A DNA stretch of 64,000 nucleotides from Diprion similis (Eukaryota > Arthropoda > Insecta > Hymenoptera > Diprionidae). Both the position numbers and the translations under genes were made by a program. A model generated the notes under the pieces. It had not been told where the DNA came from, made no database searches, and worked only from the letters and a program-made list of their open reading frames with translations. Positions 37,201 through 50,826 of this stretch are shown in pieces. The stretch spans positions 3,851,501-3,915,500 of the forward strand of contig NC_060106.1 of NCBI RefSeq assembly GCF_021155765.1, read 5' to 3'. Every line of letters starts with the position of its first letter. The first letter of the stretch is position 1.

Positions 37201-40200
37201 ATTTACCTGTAGATTAGCAATGCTGTTGGGCTCGTTGATATGTTTCTCTCCTCCAGCTCGCCAATGGTATATTCCAGGATTACGCAGAACCATCATATCA
37301 ACGGCTTTTTCCATGTAAGTCATTTGGTGTCTTTCGAAAGCCTCTTTTGCTATTATGTCGAATGTTACACCGCCAATTCGTGATTGGGTACCCTAAAATG
37401 TCAACAGACATAAGAAACATTAAGTAACACTGCATAGTGACACCAACAGTTAAGTATGAGAACCTAACGAAATAATAAAAAGATGATCGAATCAATGATT
37501 TATTCATTATATAATCAATAAGCGCATAAATACCTTGAAACATTTATCAACAACATCATCAGCTAAGCCAACCGCCTCGAAGATTTGGGCACCTTTGTAA
37601 GATTGCAGAGTAGATATTCCCATTTTTGCCATCACTTTGGCAATTCCACGTTCCATAGCGTCAGAATAATTCTAGAAGGAGAAATTTCAAATCCAAATTA
37701 AGGTTTGATATTTTTCAAAGACAATATTGTACTAATTAGACGAATTATAAAATTTAAATTCACAGTCAAATTGCATAAGTACCACTCACAGTGAACATGA
37801 TATCATCAGTACAGGATTCATCTAAAACTCCATCAGCTCTAAGACTTCTAGCCATTTCGAAGACGAGGTAGGGACAGATTGCGTCAGCGCCGTAACCAAG
37901 CAGTACACACATGTGATGCACCTCTCGAGCTTCTGCAGTCTCTAGGATCAAGCCAACTTTCATTCGTTGACGCTCTTCGATGAGAAAATGATGTACAGCA
38001 CCTTGGGCGAGTAAAGTGCTCACTGGAACTCTGTGAGTACATTGAACAGTTACAGCATATACATTTTTTTGTTTGAATGATGAAAAAAATTTATTGAATG
38101 TGATAATTTGTACCTGTCAGGACCAGCTAGACGGTCGGATAAGACAATGAGCTGATAACCCTGATGGGCAGCTTCGTTAGCTTCGTTGCACACTCTGTGA
38201 ATGGTTTTCTGAAGACCTGGTGGTCCGTACTCAGCAGGATACGTGATGTCAATAACCTTTGTTCTCCAGCCACGATAGGTGGTGTTTTTAATCACCTCAA
38301 GATCTTTCAGGGATAAGATGGGTTGATGAAGGAATAATCGATGCACTTGTAACTCATTTGGTTCCAGGATATTACTCACAGGACCGATTGGGCACATTAG
38401 TGACATCACGATCTTCTCTCTGAATGGATCAATCGGCGGGTTTGTTACCTGAAGATACAACACTCATGATTATGCTTCGAAATACCTGTTATACCTAATT
38501 AATTTCAGTATGAATTTACGTTAAAGAAAAGTAAATTTGATGTGCTCGAACATTATTACAGTGTTGTCAATTCAATTCGTTTTTAATGGTCCAACTGCTA
38601 TCAGAACGTAAAAGCAGAATCTTCCGTCAATTTTTGCAATAGTAAGGGTAATTATTTTCACCTGTGCAAACAATTGTTTGAAATACTCGTAGATCAGAGG
38701 TTGAAAGTCGGAGAGGCAGGCCAAGGGTGCGTCGTTACCCATAGATCCGAGTGCTTCTTTTCTGAAAAAAAAAAAAAAAAAACGGATTCAATTACATGAT
38801 TTACATGAAAAAATTCTTAATCATATTTATAATATTTTGATATTTACTTGGTTTGAATCATGGGCAGTAAAAGCATATTGATAGTTTCAATTGTATATCC
38901 ATATAACGAAAGACGTTTGTCTCCTCCCCAAACACGATTCACTGCAGAAACACCCTCGAAAGTATCGTTGATACCATTGAGCTTAGTCAATTCTACACTT
39001 CCGTTTTCAGTAATACCATTTGACCCGTTTATTGCAATATGAGCTTCTCGTAACTGGTCCATCGATATCTGCGTAGAAATTAGAAAATTGAATAATGTTG
39101 TACGTTGTACATGACACCAGGCTAAAGAGATGCATTTGGCAAAAGAAGAAAAAATTACTATATTATTACTTAATAAAATAATAAGTTATCTAAAAAATAT
39201 CTAATGACGAACGATAGAAAAATACTTCCAAAGATGTCCCTGTATCACATATTTGTACATCGGCTTCAAATAAAACTACTTATACCAGTGAAAATTGGTA
39301 AATGAGAAGTGTATGGGCAATGTATGAAAGAAAATTATGAATTGGTGATTGAAACGTGAATGATTGTTATGCTAATGCTACAAAATGTATGTAAACATTG
39401 TTTAAAGCATGTATATTAGTGGGGAAAATACCAAACCAAACCACAAATAAGATTCCTTCTGGCTATAAGTATAATTTTTTCAATCTATTCATTAAAAGCA
39501 GGGTAATATAGCAAAATATAGAGTGAAATGTATGTGGAAATGTGAGATCAATAAATACATTTTTATGTAAATAAAGACTGATATCACCAAATAAAGAAGC
39601 GTAAAACGTTATTTCAAAGAAGTATATAATAAATAACAACTGAGAAATATCAAATACCACCATATTAAATAACCAAACTCAAAAGACCTTTGGAATTGTT
39701 TGTTACATTTACAACTCACCCTCTGCACGTAACACCAATGTCGCCATCATAGAAGATAAATTGGAAAAGAAATGTCAAGTTAACATCATTATCCAATTAT
39801 TGAATTTTGCATATACAGCTATGCAATTTGATTTAGTATTTGATGATATTATATATTGGGAATGAACGGATGAGATATGTCATGATGTATGTACTTTTCA
39901 TATGCAGTTATATACCACCACCATGTCACTAAATGAAAATACAGCAGTGATTGTTGATTGATTCTATACTTAATGCACTCCCGATGACATATCCATTTAG
40001 TATAAAGAATTGTTACTACCTGTACATTTTTAAAGTATTACTCTCGAAATCAAAATCTGATGCATTAATTAATTATTCCATTAAACCATCACTGTAACTG
40101 ATTTCTTCGATTACACTCGTGGAGAATTGATTAGTCGTGATCACCGAGTGTCACTATGAATTATTTTGAGGGAAATAACATACCTGTTCTTTAAGCCAAG

Positions 40201-43200
40201 TAGAGTGAGGCCTGCTGCGTGCGATATGAATCTTGAGATCGACATCTTGAATAATCTTCTTCTCTTCTGTGTCAACCAACAGCATCCTTCCAGGCTTCAA
40301 ACGGCTCTGAAAATGAAACAGATGCAAAGTGAATGCCATTGTAAAGCGCCTTGAGTTTGAACAACATTCATGTAACAGCACTGGATGACGGTCCTACAGC
40401 TCTTTATACAAACCCAGTCCCTAGATGGCGATAATTACATGGTCGTTTGTGGAATGAATAGAAATAAATAAAATAGAGTACAGTATGATACACTATTCAT
40501 ACAAATTCTAGAATACAGTAGTGTAAAAATATATATGTGGATTAAACGATTGATATTCTGTCGTTGCTGATGATGTATCCATCGCATAATCATGCATGTC
40601 ACTTATCTTCCTCGATAATACAAGAATATCAATATTCTATACATTACGAGTTTACCGCGTTCGCGTTTGCGACTTAAAAGTATGTCAGTTCCAGCTTAAG
40701 CATCATATTGGCAACGAGAAGAGAAAATTTACGAAATGTCCGTGCGATTTAAAAATCATACAATATGAAATCACCTAGTAAATATCAAACGAGGTAAGGA
40801 ATTAAAAATCCTTGTCTAGTATCCTATCAACAACTAAATTTATTCACATGATTCTGTGATATTAGTTATAAACCTACTAAAATCACTGAAGTACGACCCA
40901 AGGACGACTAGCAGTAACTAAACAAAAAGATAAATCAGGATGTAACAAAATACAACAAGGACAGATCACCAGCACATTATCAATGCTGCCCGAAGTACAG
41001 AATTTTCACTAAGATATAGCTGTTTATAAAAATCATGTGTGAGTTATCATAGAAGTCAAGGGTAATCACCTATTCTTTATACACAGCAGTCCGGAAAATC
41101 AAATCTTTAGAAATGAAACAAAAAAAAAATACGTATTTTTAACAACATACTGTAACAAGTGAAATCCTCAGACATGCTGTCTGTTTTTCCGCAACATGCA
41201 TAAAGGTAAAGGTGATCGCCCCACAAACGATTTAAACCAATTAAATATAAAATCAATGATATTGAAGAGAAACTAGTCAGATGGAAAAAATAATCAATGA
41301 GATATGTTGAATCAGATGAATCATTGGTCACGCTGTAACAATCAAGTTACAACAGGCCCGAACTCCAAAATGTTCAGCCCAGCCCAGTCCGCCCGCCCCC
41401 CCATAATAGCAGGCTGGTCAAGAGACCCTGATCCATGATGTCATCTCCAAAGAACTAATCCCTAAAGCTGAAATTCTCTGTATCGTAAATTTTAGCGATT
41501 GATAAGAGGCGATCGAAGTAACTGTTTTTAGACAGTAAGAATTTTTGCCCCAGCTTAGGAAGCTGACTGTTGATTGGTCCCAGCATGATTAGGTCCTTGG
41601 GTTTGCGTAATCGCCATGTTTACCTTGAGGACAACATTGCTGGGCGGAGTGTCATAGACGCCCACTTCGGACGCCATCACCATCATGTTATCCTTAGTGA
41701 CGTAGAAACGCGATGGGCGCAGGCCATTTCTGCCAAACAAAAATTCAAAAATTCTTCTGTATTACCATCTTTGCATCAGTTAATTATCAGCTGAATAATT
41801 GTTGTTCGTTCGTTCGATTGCTTTCCAGCCGGCATTCTCATATACCTCTGTATATACACACATACTTGTTACCTTGTTAATTTCTTCCTATTAACCACAT
41901 AGATAGCGATGGAAATAATATACATATTTATATATAACATACTCATACACCCAATAAGGTGGTGACTCCTTGGCACAGATTGTATTATATTTTTGTTCTT
42001 TTCACCTGAATAATTCAATCTGGTCCGAAGACTCCTGAGTACAAGTTAGTTCATATCCTGTTATTTCCATTACCTCTATTATATATACTTAAGATCATAA
42101 TGTTTAAGTAAAAAATCCTGTTGGGATAATAATTTTCAATAATCGTTGTACCCTGACATAGTATATCCATGCACATAAATTAGAAAAAAGATAAGTCCAG
42201 ATTAGAAAAAGTAAAAGGGGATTGAAATTTGTCGAAAAACAGAAAAAAAAATTTACAATTGAAATCTTACGCATTATAATAAAAAGATTTTTACGACTTG
42301 CCAATTATACACAAAAATATTATGTGCTTCTAGAGGTGGAGTAGAATAATAAAATTCACAAATAGTTTCATCGATACAAACAGTTGTGTAATTATGTAGT
42401 GTTCAAATATTAATAAAATGGTACCTAACTGTTATTTCAGTGTAAAATGCAATGTCTTGTACCTGTCTAGTATAGCTCCAATGTAGCGACCATCCGTGAA
42501 TGTTAGTAGGGCTGGTCCGTCCCAGGGTTCCATAGCACATGCTGCCCAGTGATAGAAATCACGCTTCTCTGTGGCCATTGTTAGATCGTTTTGCCAGGCT
42601 TCCGGGACCATCGTCATTACAGCCTGGACAGAGAATAATAAAACTATTTTCATACGGGCGTTCAAAAGCTTCTATTTAATTTTTTACCAATACAGTGAAT
42701 GATTCGAAACTGATAATCCCTCATCTAAGGAATGTTGTTGTTGATAAATTCATGAGGCATGGATAATGTGAAAGAACTCACCTCAGGTAGCGTACGTTGA
42801 CCAGCCATCACCAAGAATTCCAGGACACAATCAGCAGCTCCAGAGTCAGAAAGGTTTGGTTCAACAACAGGATAAAGTTGTTTCAGTTTATCACCGTAGA
42901 TAGGACTGCTCATGACACCTTCTCGCGCTTTCATTAGATTAACATTACCCCGCAATGTGTTTATTTCACCATTGTGCGCAAGAAGACTAAAACAATAAGT
43001 TTTTCAAACTCAATATTAACAACGCTTGTCTTACAATCTCAGCGAAGATGCAGTTTTGATTTCTTATTATACTACACAAAGTTATTTCGAGTATTTTCTC
43101 ACCGTAATGGGTGCGCACGTTCCCAGCTCGGGAATGTATTGGTGGAAAAACGTGTGTGCACCAAGGCCAGATATGTTTCGAAGTCTGGAGACTGAAAAAG

Positions 43201-46200
43201 AATACAACTTTAATCTTGAGAACTGATCCGATCAAAATAGATTTTAATTATAGAGGAACCCCATTGTGAACTGGGACTGTATAGAGGAAAGATCCAGTTG
43301 CGCTTACCGATAAATCTGTGTAATACTTCCATAGTTGATCGGCAGTGAATTGACCCTTGTAAACAATCGTCTTCAGAGACAAGGAGCAGATATAAAATCG
43401 AACTCCCGGCTGTGATATAGTATGCGATGCCCTCTTGCGCAGTACAAACACCTGAAAAATTGCATACTATTTTATCCAAACTGAAATACCAATAATAAAT
43501 CGAAGCAAGTGGGATTTTAAAACATTTTCCTAACTTGATGTGTGGCGTACTTTTAAAGATTTGCACATTGGTTTCTCAGGTCCTGAATATATTATTTCAA
43601 AAATGTTCAGAGTGCAACATTTAATCATTATTTCACCAATTGTGAGTAATTAAATTATAAGACGCGTCATATAGTCGAGTAGCAATTTTTTCAACACTAC
43701 TATTACCTACTGTTCAAAATCATATCGAGCAACAAATTCAGCTGTTAAGCAAGGAGTGGAAAATTATCCCATGCTCTGAACTTACCTGGCGGTTCAATGC
43801 CTCGACCTCTTGATCCCCAGTGACAAATACCTGACGCGAATAGGGTTCAGTTTTGTAAGCTACCTGGCCGATTTTTGTATTATCTGTGGGCACATCACGC
43901 CAACAGATGATCTAAAACACGACAAACATAAAGGTTGTATATAATTGATGATTTTCCTTATGATATGAAAGTATAGTTTTCTAAATTACGGACAAAACAT
44001 ACCCGCAAATTGCACTCTTCAGCCAATTTAGCAAAGGTTTCTTCGGTTTGTTGATGAGTGGTTTTATCGAGGAAGAAAATTCCGGTTGCATAATGACCAA
44101 ATTCAGGCAATTCAACGCCATGCTGTTGACTGAGCAGATAAAATACTTCCATAATTTCACAAATCATCTCAGTAGACGGAAAATTATAACAATAATTTGA
44201 AATTAAACACAAAAAAATTGCGACTAATACTTCTTTAACAAAAGTAGATTGGCAAGTTGATTTTCGTTCCAAATGAGATAACAAAAATATTTTTCTTTTT
44301 TACTTTTTGGTAACGTATAATTCGTATTACCTACCGAATTTCTGCAGCATAATAATCGTGGGGAATAGCACAGAGTACACCAGCTCCGTCACCACTATCA
44401 TTGTCACATGCACATGCACCTCTGTGGTTCATGCGCGCCGACAATTTTTCTGCATCTCGAACGATCTGAAACATACGTGAAGAGAAAAAGCAATGAGATC
44501 AAGTAATTCGTTCTACAGCAAAAATTGGACTCTAATACTATATCTATAACAGATCAGTATAATGTACAATTACTTTAAATTCAGCTGGGCCAAGTCAAAA
44601 TAATCAAGATGAAAAGCTGTGTTTGCCGTTCCATATTTTTTAATTTGAATTTAAAATTCGTTATTCGTCGTTTCAATTATTCAATAAAAGTAGAAAAAAG
44701 AAGTAGTTCAAATCCTTCGTATGACATGGGTTAAAAGTGTAATATATTCCACGTATTCCACAGGCAAAGTTGCTGAATATATCAGATATGATATATTTAA
44801 CCATTGTTTGTACTGACGTTTTTTTTTTTTTCAACACGCGAGTTCCTCTTTCATAACACTATCGTGCTCCCTTCAGGTTTATGTGCGATGGTGGGCAATT
44901 GCACAATTTCTGCTGGGGGTTAATTTCTTTTACGAAAACTACTTTGAATAAAGATTGTCAAATATTTTCTTAATACAACATTTGTCGTTGTAACTAAACC
45001 TGGAGATTCTTTCCAGCTACACCTACAAATGTTTCCATGCATTCAAATTATGTAATTGGGATGTCAAGCTTACAGAGTTTAACACCGAAATTATTGAATA
45101 AAATACTGGATCACTTGAGTTTTGATGATATATCTCGACTCCGAGGTACGAATTAAAGAAAAAAAAATCCTTACGATACCACATAATCATTATGTCGATT
45201 CACACTCAAATATAAGTCTAAAATAAAAATGTGTTAATTACTCCTTAACCAGAACTCGGGGGTAAACATGGAAAGTAGATTGGCATGACATGTAATAATT
45301 ATAATAAACAACATACTGATAATATAACTCAATTCTCAGGTGTCTCAAACAATTTGCATCAGGCTGCTAGACGGCGTTTAAATTCAGCATTTTTAGAATT
45401 GGGCCCACAACTTATAACCAAATACACGCAGTATCTGATTCTGTTGAAAACTCATAACGCGAGGTATTCTTCAATTGTATATAATTTTATTTAATTTAAT
45501 TACTATCTGGTGAGAAATAGCAACGTGCAATTAGTCAACGGTGAACCCTTGAATAACAATTGCTTTTCTCTCGATAATTCATATCTATACTATACTGTAG
45601 TATATCATGTCTCTCTATAGTTGTATATCGAGCGATGCGATATTCAGAGGTCGTTTTCTGAGACTACTGGGCACCGAACACGCCATCTTGCTCGCATTAT
45701 GCCGAAACTACATTAGAAATGGAAGAGGCTGCTTTGCCCCTGGTAAGTATACGTATACGTACCTTATAACGACGCCTAGCACGTTTCGAATTCTTACGAA
45801 AACTAGCTAAAATTAGTAAGAGTGAGAGATTTCCAATAAGATACGATGGTTGTTGCACTTTTGTAGAAAGATTACGCATAGTTTAAGTAAGGATTACTTG
45901 ATTTAAATATAATAAGATCAACTCATCAGTAAAGAACCTATAGAAAAAAGCATTCATTTTCCTAAAATCTGCATCGACAACACCATTTCCAAGATATTTG
46001 TAAGTTTATTTTGACGTGAAAAAACGCACTTCTACATCCGCAAAATGACTTTCATTTCGACTACCGCACACTGCACAAAACTTCAGAAAACCCTTATTGG
46101 ACTAATCGAGTCATGATAGTTTTCCCCGCAATACCCAAAACGTACTGGTTTTCGTGATGAAAGCCCAACATGCTAGTTTTCGTAAGAGGTGTGGAATTAA

Positions 46201-49200
46201 CATCCCATACAACACATTCGACGTAATTTAAAGAGCGATAAATTTGACCATAAACGGGGTTATAAATTGTACGGTCTATGTAATGAAATTGGTAAACACA
46301 CCAGGAGAAATACTGGACCTTTTTATCGAGCTTCAGGAGAGCAGTGAAGGAATGGAACAAGAGGAGAACAAAAAGCTAGCCAAATTAGTTCTACTGATTG
46401 ATCAATATCTGGATTGGTTTGAAAGGTTTCGAATTACTTCCGACGAAGAAGAACCGTCATGGTGGTAAAATACGGAGATCATATCATAATATGTTTGAAT
46501 CGTTGGACTATAATGACATTCAACACCATCCAATGGAAAGAGGGAAAATATAGAGAGACGTGCATGGTTTCAGGTACGGGACTTGCATCGTCGATTTGCT
46601 CGACTCCTACTTGAGCTCATCCTACAATTTGGTTGCTACCCACGAGGGGCCGCTGGTGAGTATTGATCGGGGTCTGCACTTCTTTCGTGAGGAAAATGAC
46701 TGTTCATATTCGCATTGAGGACGAAAAAATTGCGACGACAGGTGAAATTGTCAGGACAATACGCGATGAAAGGACACTCTGAGATGCCGCCGAAAATAAG
46801 TGAACCCTTAGGCGGTCCAATCGGGCCGGAAGAACTTCTGCAGGTGCTCAAGTACATAAGAAAGCACGTCAGGTGGTCGAATTTCACAAACTCATTCCGA
46901 AGCGAGTCCGAGAGAGCCGCGGAATTAGAAGAAGATACTGTGAGTCAATTGAACCGAAGAGTAAAAGCGTACCTTGTCACGTTGTTCGATTGATTTCAGG
47001 AAGAGGTAACAACTACAGTTGACAAACAGGGAGGTTTTCAAAGGAGCTACAAAACGAATCACCTCGATTATAACAATTGCGACGAGAGTACCGAGTCATT
47101 GATCGTGATGGTATAATAAACGGATGATTTGTTACGACGAAAGTATAATATAAAGCCGTAAAGGTATTTCTTCTGCATGGTAGGTGAATCTTCAATGCGA
47201 CAGATCATGCGGCCCGGCTCGTTTGAGAGGTGGATTTGAGGAGATGAGGGAATGGCGAAAGGGTATAGAGCTTTTGAAAAGAGATATGAAGGACATGGAG
47301 CCGTGTTTGGTGAGAGATTTAGCTGTAATAGTCTCGAAAAATGACATGAGTATATCCTCTTTCAAGTCAAAACTGAGATCAGTGAAAGAATTGTCCAGGG
47401 TAGATCATAACTTGATGTCAAAGAAACCCATTTACGAAAAGTATATCTTCAACTTGGAAATAAAATCGATTTATCCGAGTAGTAATGGAAATTTTGGCGA
47501 AAAATTCGGCGAAACTATGTTGCATTTAACTCACACACCGGAGCATATATTTGCTGCGCAAACTGAATGCTCTCTGTACTAGTGAAAGGAAATATTTTGC
47601 GTAAAATTTGTAAATCTTTGGTAAAATTATACACTTTTTATACGATGATTCATTAATCTCGAATTTATTCATCGGAGTAACTCTTGACTTTGACAGCAAC
47701 GATTGAATAAAAATCAAAGAAAAATGTGACCACAGATAGTTTTTTATGGAATTCTTGTTAATCTACGCTGCGTTACGATCATCTTAAGAATATCAAAACA
47801 ACTGACCGCATTTGAAGGTTTCAAATGCGGTGATGATGGTCAGTCTGACGCAGAGAAAAAAAATTAGCCAAACCACAGGAAACTAATCAAGGCATTAAGT
47901 TGCATTGGTTTAGGTGACGATCAAATTCAATGCCTAGGCAACGAATCAACAACGATTTGTTTTGAATCAACATTCGATCAGGCAAAAATCGGAACTAATT
48001 AGAAATGTTAACCCTGTAGATACGCAGGTTGTGTAAGAGGTCGAGGTTGTGAAACTTTTGTATAATTATTTAGTTACCAATTTTTTATCTAAGGTGATAC
48101 CAGCATTGGTGAAGTGTCCTCATATTTGTCGGCGTGTCAATTTCGTAATATGAATGTTAGACGAAATTTTATATACGAATAGAGCGCCAAGTCAAGTTGC
48201 TGCGAGGACATTTGTGAACTCTGGTAGTATATATAGGTACGTCAATTTTTATTTCCTCTATTTCTTGAGTTACCGCTCGGTAATAAATAAGTACGGCAAA
48301 AATAAGCACCTAACCGGATAATAAAATGCCAGTTTAGAGAAAAGTCTCTGATCGAATTCTAAAACATTAAGCCATAGAATAGGATGAGAACAGTTTTTTC
48401 CTGAAGTAAATATTTATTGCTGATATGACTCGACAAAAAATTTTCATTCATTCGAATTTAATGTGGAGACTAAAAAAAAGTCTTACCCACTCGAGATTGT
48501 CGTTAATATCTGTCTAAACTTTATTTCGAAAGATATAAATTAATCATTTATTCTCAGATAAGCATTGTGGAATTTGTCAAGCTTAAAAGATAGACTGGGT
48601 CAATGCTAATCGATCAATATACAATACCACCACCTAGGAAGTGTGACTCATCTTACGGATGATAAAACTTGATTTAGCTCAGTTTTGGAAAGTTGGATAA
48701 TAATCATGCGATGATTTCTTCCGAGAAAAATATCATACGGTCCGATTAATTTTATGTAATGAATACTCGCGTATCCGAAAAACAAATTCACTGCAAGATG
48801 CGATACTCGATAAACTGGAAGAATTTATCGATATATAACGATGGTTTATTGGCAACGGATAATAACTCTAATTGTCAAGTACGATCTCATGAAAGTTAAG
48901 TTTCGTGAAATGTCAACGCCTACATTCGAATATATAAGCAAAGTAAAAACAGTTATAATCGTATTGAATCTAGTCGACACAACAGCTGTCAGACTGGGTC
49001 AGTAAAAAATTTCTCTTCACGAATTTTTGAATTTCATAGCGATTATTCTGCGACTAGTTCTTTTAAAAACGTAGGAGTTATGAACGTTTTTATTTATTAA
49101 ACTGGGATGAATAAAATCTACTCATATTGAAAAGCCGAAGCCGTGAAAGTTATTCTAAAATTGTACAATGACGATTTTTGAATGATTTTTTCCGAGATGT

Positions 49201-49431
49201 TTCTGTGAATACGTTAACGTTACTAACTTCATCCTGACGTCTTTTAGCTTGATAAGCGAGTAAGAATGAGGAAAAATGAAATATGATGCACAGAATTACT
49301 GTATATCTCACCTTGTGGGATCGTTTCCCATCAATAGCGACTATGAACCCAACACCGCAGGCATCTTTCTCAAGAGTTGGGTCGTAGAGGCCCTGCTTTA
49401 CCGGTAGAGACCACGGGTCACCAGAGCTCAT
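31229..49431 (-). CDS. GOGAT: Glutamate synthase (NAD(P)H-GOGAT), single-chain large plus small subunit
   Basis: Makes two glutamates from glutamine plus 2-oxoglutarate. 32 coding exons, all in phase, predict 2062 residues: 49431-49312, 44465-44335, 44129-44003, 43911-43786, 43451-43308, 43191-43103, 42986-42782, 42623-42463, 41729-41624, 40306-40184, 39068-38848, 38761-38662, 38448-38114, 38030-37790, 37671-37534, 37392-37207, 37108-36825, 36692-36527, 36407-36207, 36066-35677, 35392-35061, 34910-34772, 34697-34384, 34126-33967, 33875-33712, 33606-33341, 33239-32842, 32642-32397, 32158-31991, 31839-31726, 31620-31464, 31365-31229. The glutaminase nucleophile is Cys25 (EKDACGVGF). An FMN/synthase domain follows, with 3Fe-4S cysteines at about 1155, 1161 and 1166 ([12 protein letters not shown]). 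The small-subunit part has Fe-S cysteines (CMECGVPFC…CPLGN), FAD ([11 protein letters not shown]) and NADPH (IGGGDTGCD) motifs. One intron uses a GC donor. An acceptor just before the ATG implies an upstream 5' noncoding exon. Confidence 0.96.
45061..47582 (+). CDS. F-box protein nested in GOGAT intron 1 (FBXO28-like start)
   Basis: Transcribed opposite to its host gene. The first three exons are firm: 45061-45145, 45340-45463, 45621-45742, GT-AG and in phase. The N-terminus is an F-box ([23 protein letters not shown]), as in SCF ubiquitin-ligase adaptors that bind SKP1. The following segments ([25 protein letters not shown], then [13 protein letters not shown]) recall FBXO28. Later exons are likely around 46250-46466, 46574-46656, 46741-46939 and 47190-47582, with charged helical sequence ([22 protein letters not shown]) and a stop at 47580-47582. 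I could not fix the junction into exon 4, where no AG acceptor stands at the place alignment suggests. The gene may be divergent or damaged there. F-box: confident; FBXO28 orthology: tentative. Confidence 0.55.
47583..49311. other. Right part of GOGAT intron 1, no gene recognised
   Basis: AT-rich intron sequence between the nested F-box gene and GOGAT exon 1. A 14-bp hairpin (CCGCATTTGAAGGT and TTCAAATGCGG) at 47807-47832 could form a stem near the end of the F-box transcript. Nothing else was found. Confidence 0.4.
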
Positions 49432-49440
49432 ATTCGTAAT

Positions 49441-50141
49441 CTGAAAACAAACATTTATTATTCATTATTTACTTGGTTCTACGCAGTCTTTCGGTAAGTC
49501 GTTTATATCCACTATATATTACCAAGTGTTTACACGCGGGTTCCACACTAATTCTTAACCATTCCCGCTGAATAAACTTCAACAGATATATCATACATGA
49601 ATAATGACAAATCACAGAGTAAATTCAAATTAGTCAAGAGCATTACAACAGCGACTTCATTAGAATTAGGAAACCGATCAGTGTGCTCGTACCTCGTCGA
49701 ACTGTTGGGCAAACCTTAATTATCGATTTTTACCTGAACTATTATATGTGAAAAACAACGTTTGTGTCCGAAGCCTATCGGTCCACACTTTTTCAAATTT
49801 ATTTAGACGGATCATTAATATTGAGCAGCAACTCAGTGTTCGCTGAGCATCGTGAAATTATTGTACATAGCATAAAATAAAATTGTCTCTGCCGCATGGC
49901 AGGCTGCAATGCGCGTGAGAGAAAGTTGGGCAAAAAGTATTTTGATTCGCAAAAACAAGCTGACATATTTCGCGAAGAGTACGAATGCAGTTTCTACAAG
50001 TATACAGTGTCGTCATCGTTTATAACTCATTCGTGTTTCTCTTGATTTTTTAGTTCGTAAATATATAAGATCTTTGAATTTGAAAATAGATCGTCAGTGA
50101 AACAGGCAGTAATAGCTACTGGATGAAAAATTAGCCTCACA
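49441..50141. other. GOGAT upstream intron or 5' region
   Basis: An acceptor (TTGTTTTCAG) ends at 49441 on the minus strand, nine bases before the start codon, so this stretch begins as an intron in the 5' UTR. The noncoding first exon and promoter lie further right at an unknown position. No ORF is supported. Confidence 0.5.
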
Positions 50142-50826
50142 GGTATGTACATACGGGCCAATCCACCAATTATCTACGAATGATTTGGACGTCTGAAAAT
50201 TGATTTTTCTGAAAATTTATTCACTCTTAATGTGTACTAAGATTGGAAATTCCACTGAGTTTGAACCTTCTAGGAGTTACCGTTCGCCAGAAATGCCACA
50301 TCAAAGTTTATCATTTTGACCTTACTGAGGTTTAAGTGCAAATTATTTTCGTATCGTTACCTGCATGAAAAAATTACGAGAAAATATGTATCTTATATCA
50401 AAAACTTTCGCTTTTCTAAATGTATTATTCATTTTTGGATAACTTTTCAAAATCGACCAACCAAAAAACACGTTTTTAGGCAGAAAACCGCTTTTTCTCA
50501 TGTGCCGTCAAAATTTATCTTACTTTTGAATTTTTCATGTGAAAGCTGAGATTTTTTAAGTAAGGAACCCAAATTTTCAGAGTAGGATGGCTATGAGATC
50601 TCACATGAGACAACTTTAACTGATGACAGTCTGTTAATAATACGCTCTTTTTTGAGATTTAATGGAATATTTTTATTTCTTTGAATTGTGCATTGCTAAA
50701 GTTTAAACTTGGTGAAGTTTTCAATCTGAGTACACACTAAAAGAGAATAAATTTTCAGAAAAATCAATTTTCTGATATCCAAATCATTCGTTGATAATTG
50801 GTAGATTGGCCGATATACATACATGA
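50142..50826. mobile_element. Foldback MITE with about 100-bp inverted ends
   Basis: Left arm 50142-50246 and right arm about 50722-50826 are inverted copies with roughly 85-90% identity by eye. Shared words include CCACCAATTATC / CTACCAATTATC, AACGAATGATTTGGA-type and AAAATTGATTTTTCTGAAAA on both arms. The ends read TATGTACATACGGGCC and GGCCGATATACATACA. The internal 470 bp has only a chance ORF. A Tc1/mariner-type MITE is possible because TA-rich flanks are present; the superfamily is not settled. Confidence 0.75.

Noticed and set aside
41555..41740. Read-through of GOGAT exon 9 into the intron
   Set aside because: The exon has a good donor at 41623 and the frame joins precisely to exon 10; read-through would end the protein at about one fifth of its length.
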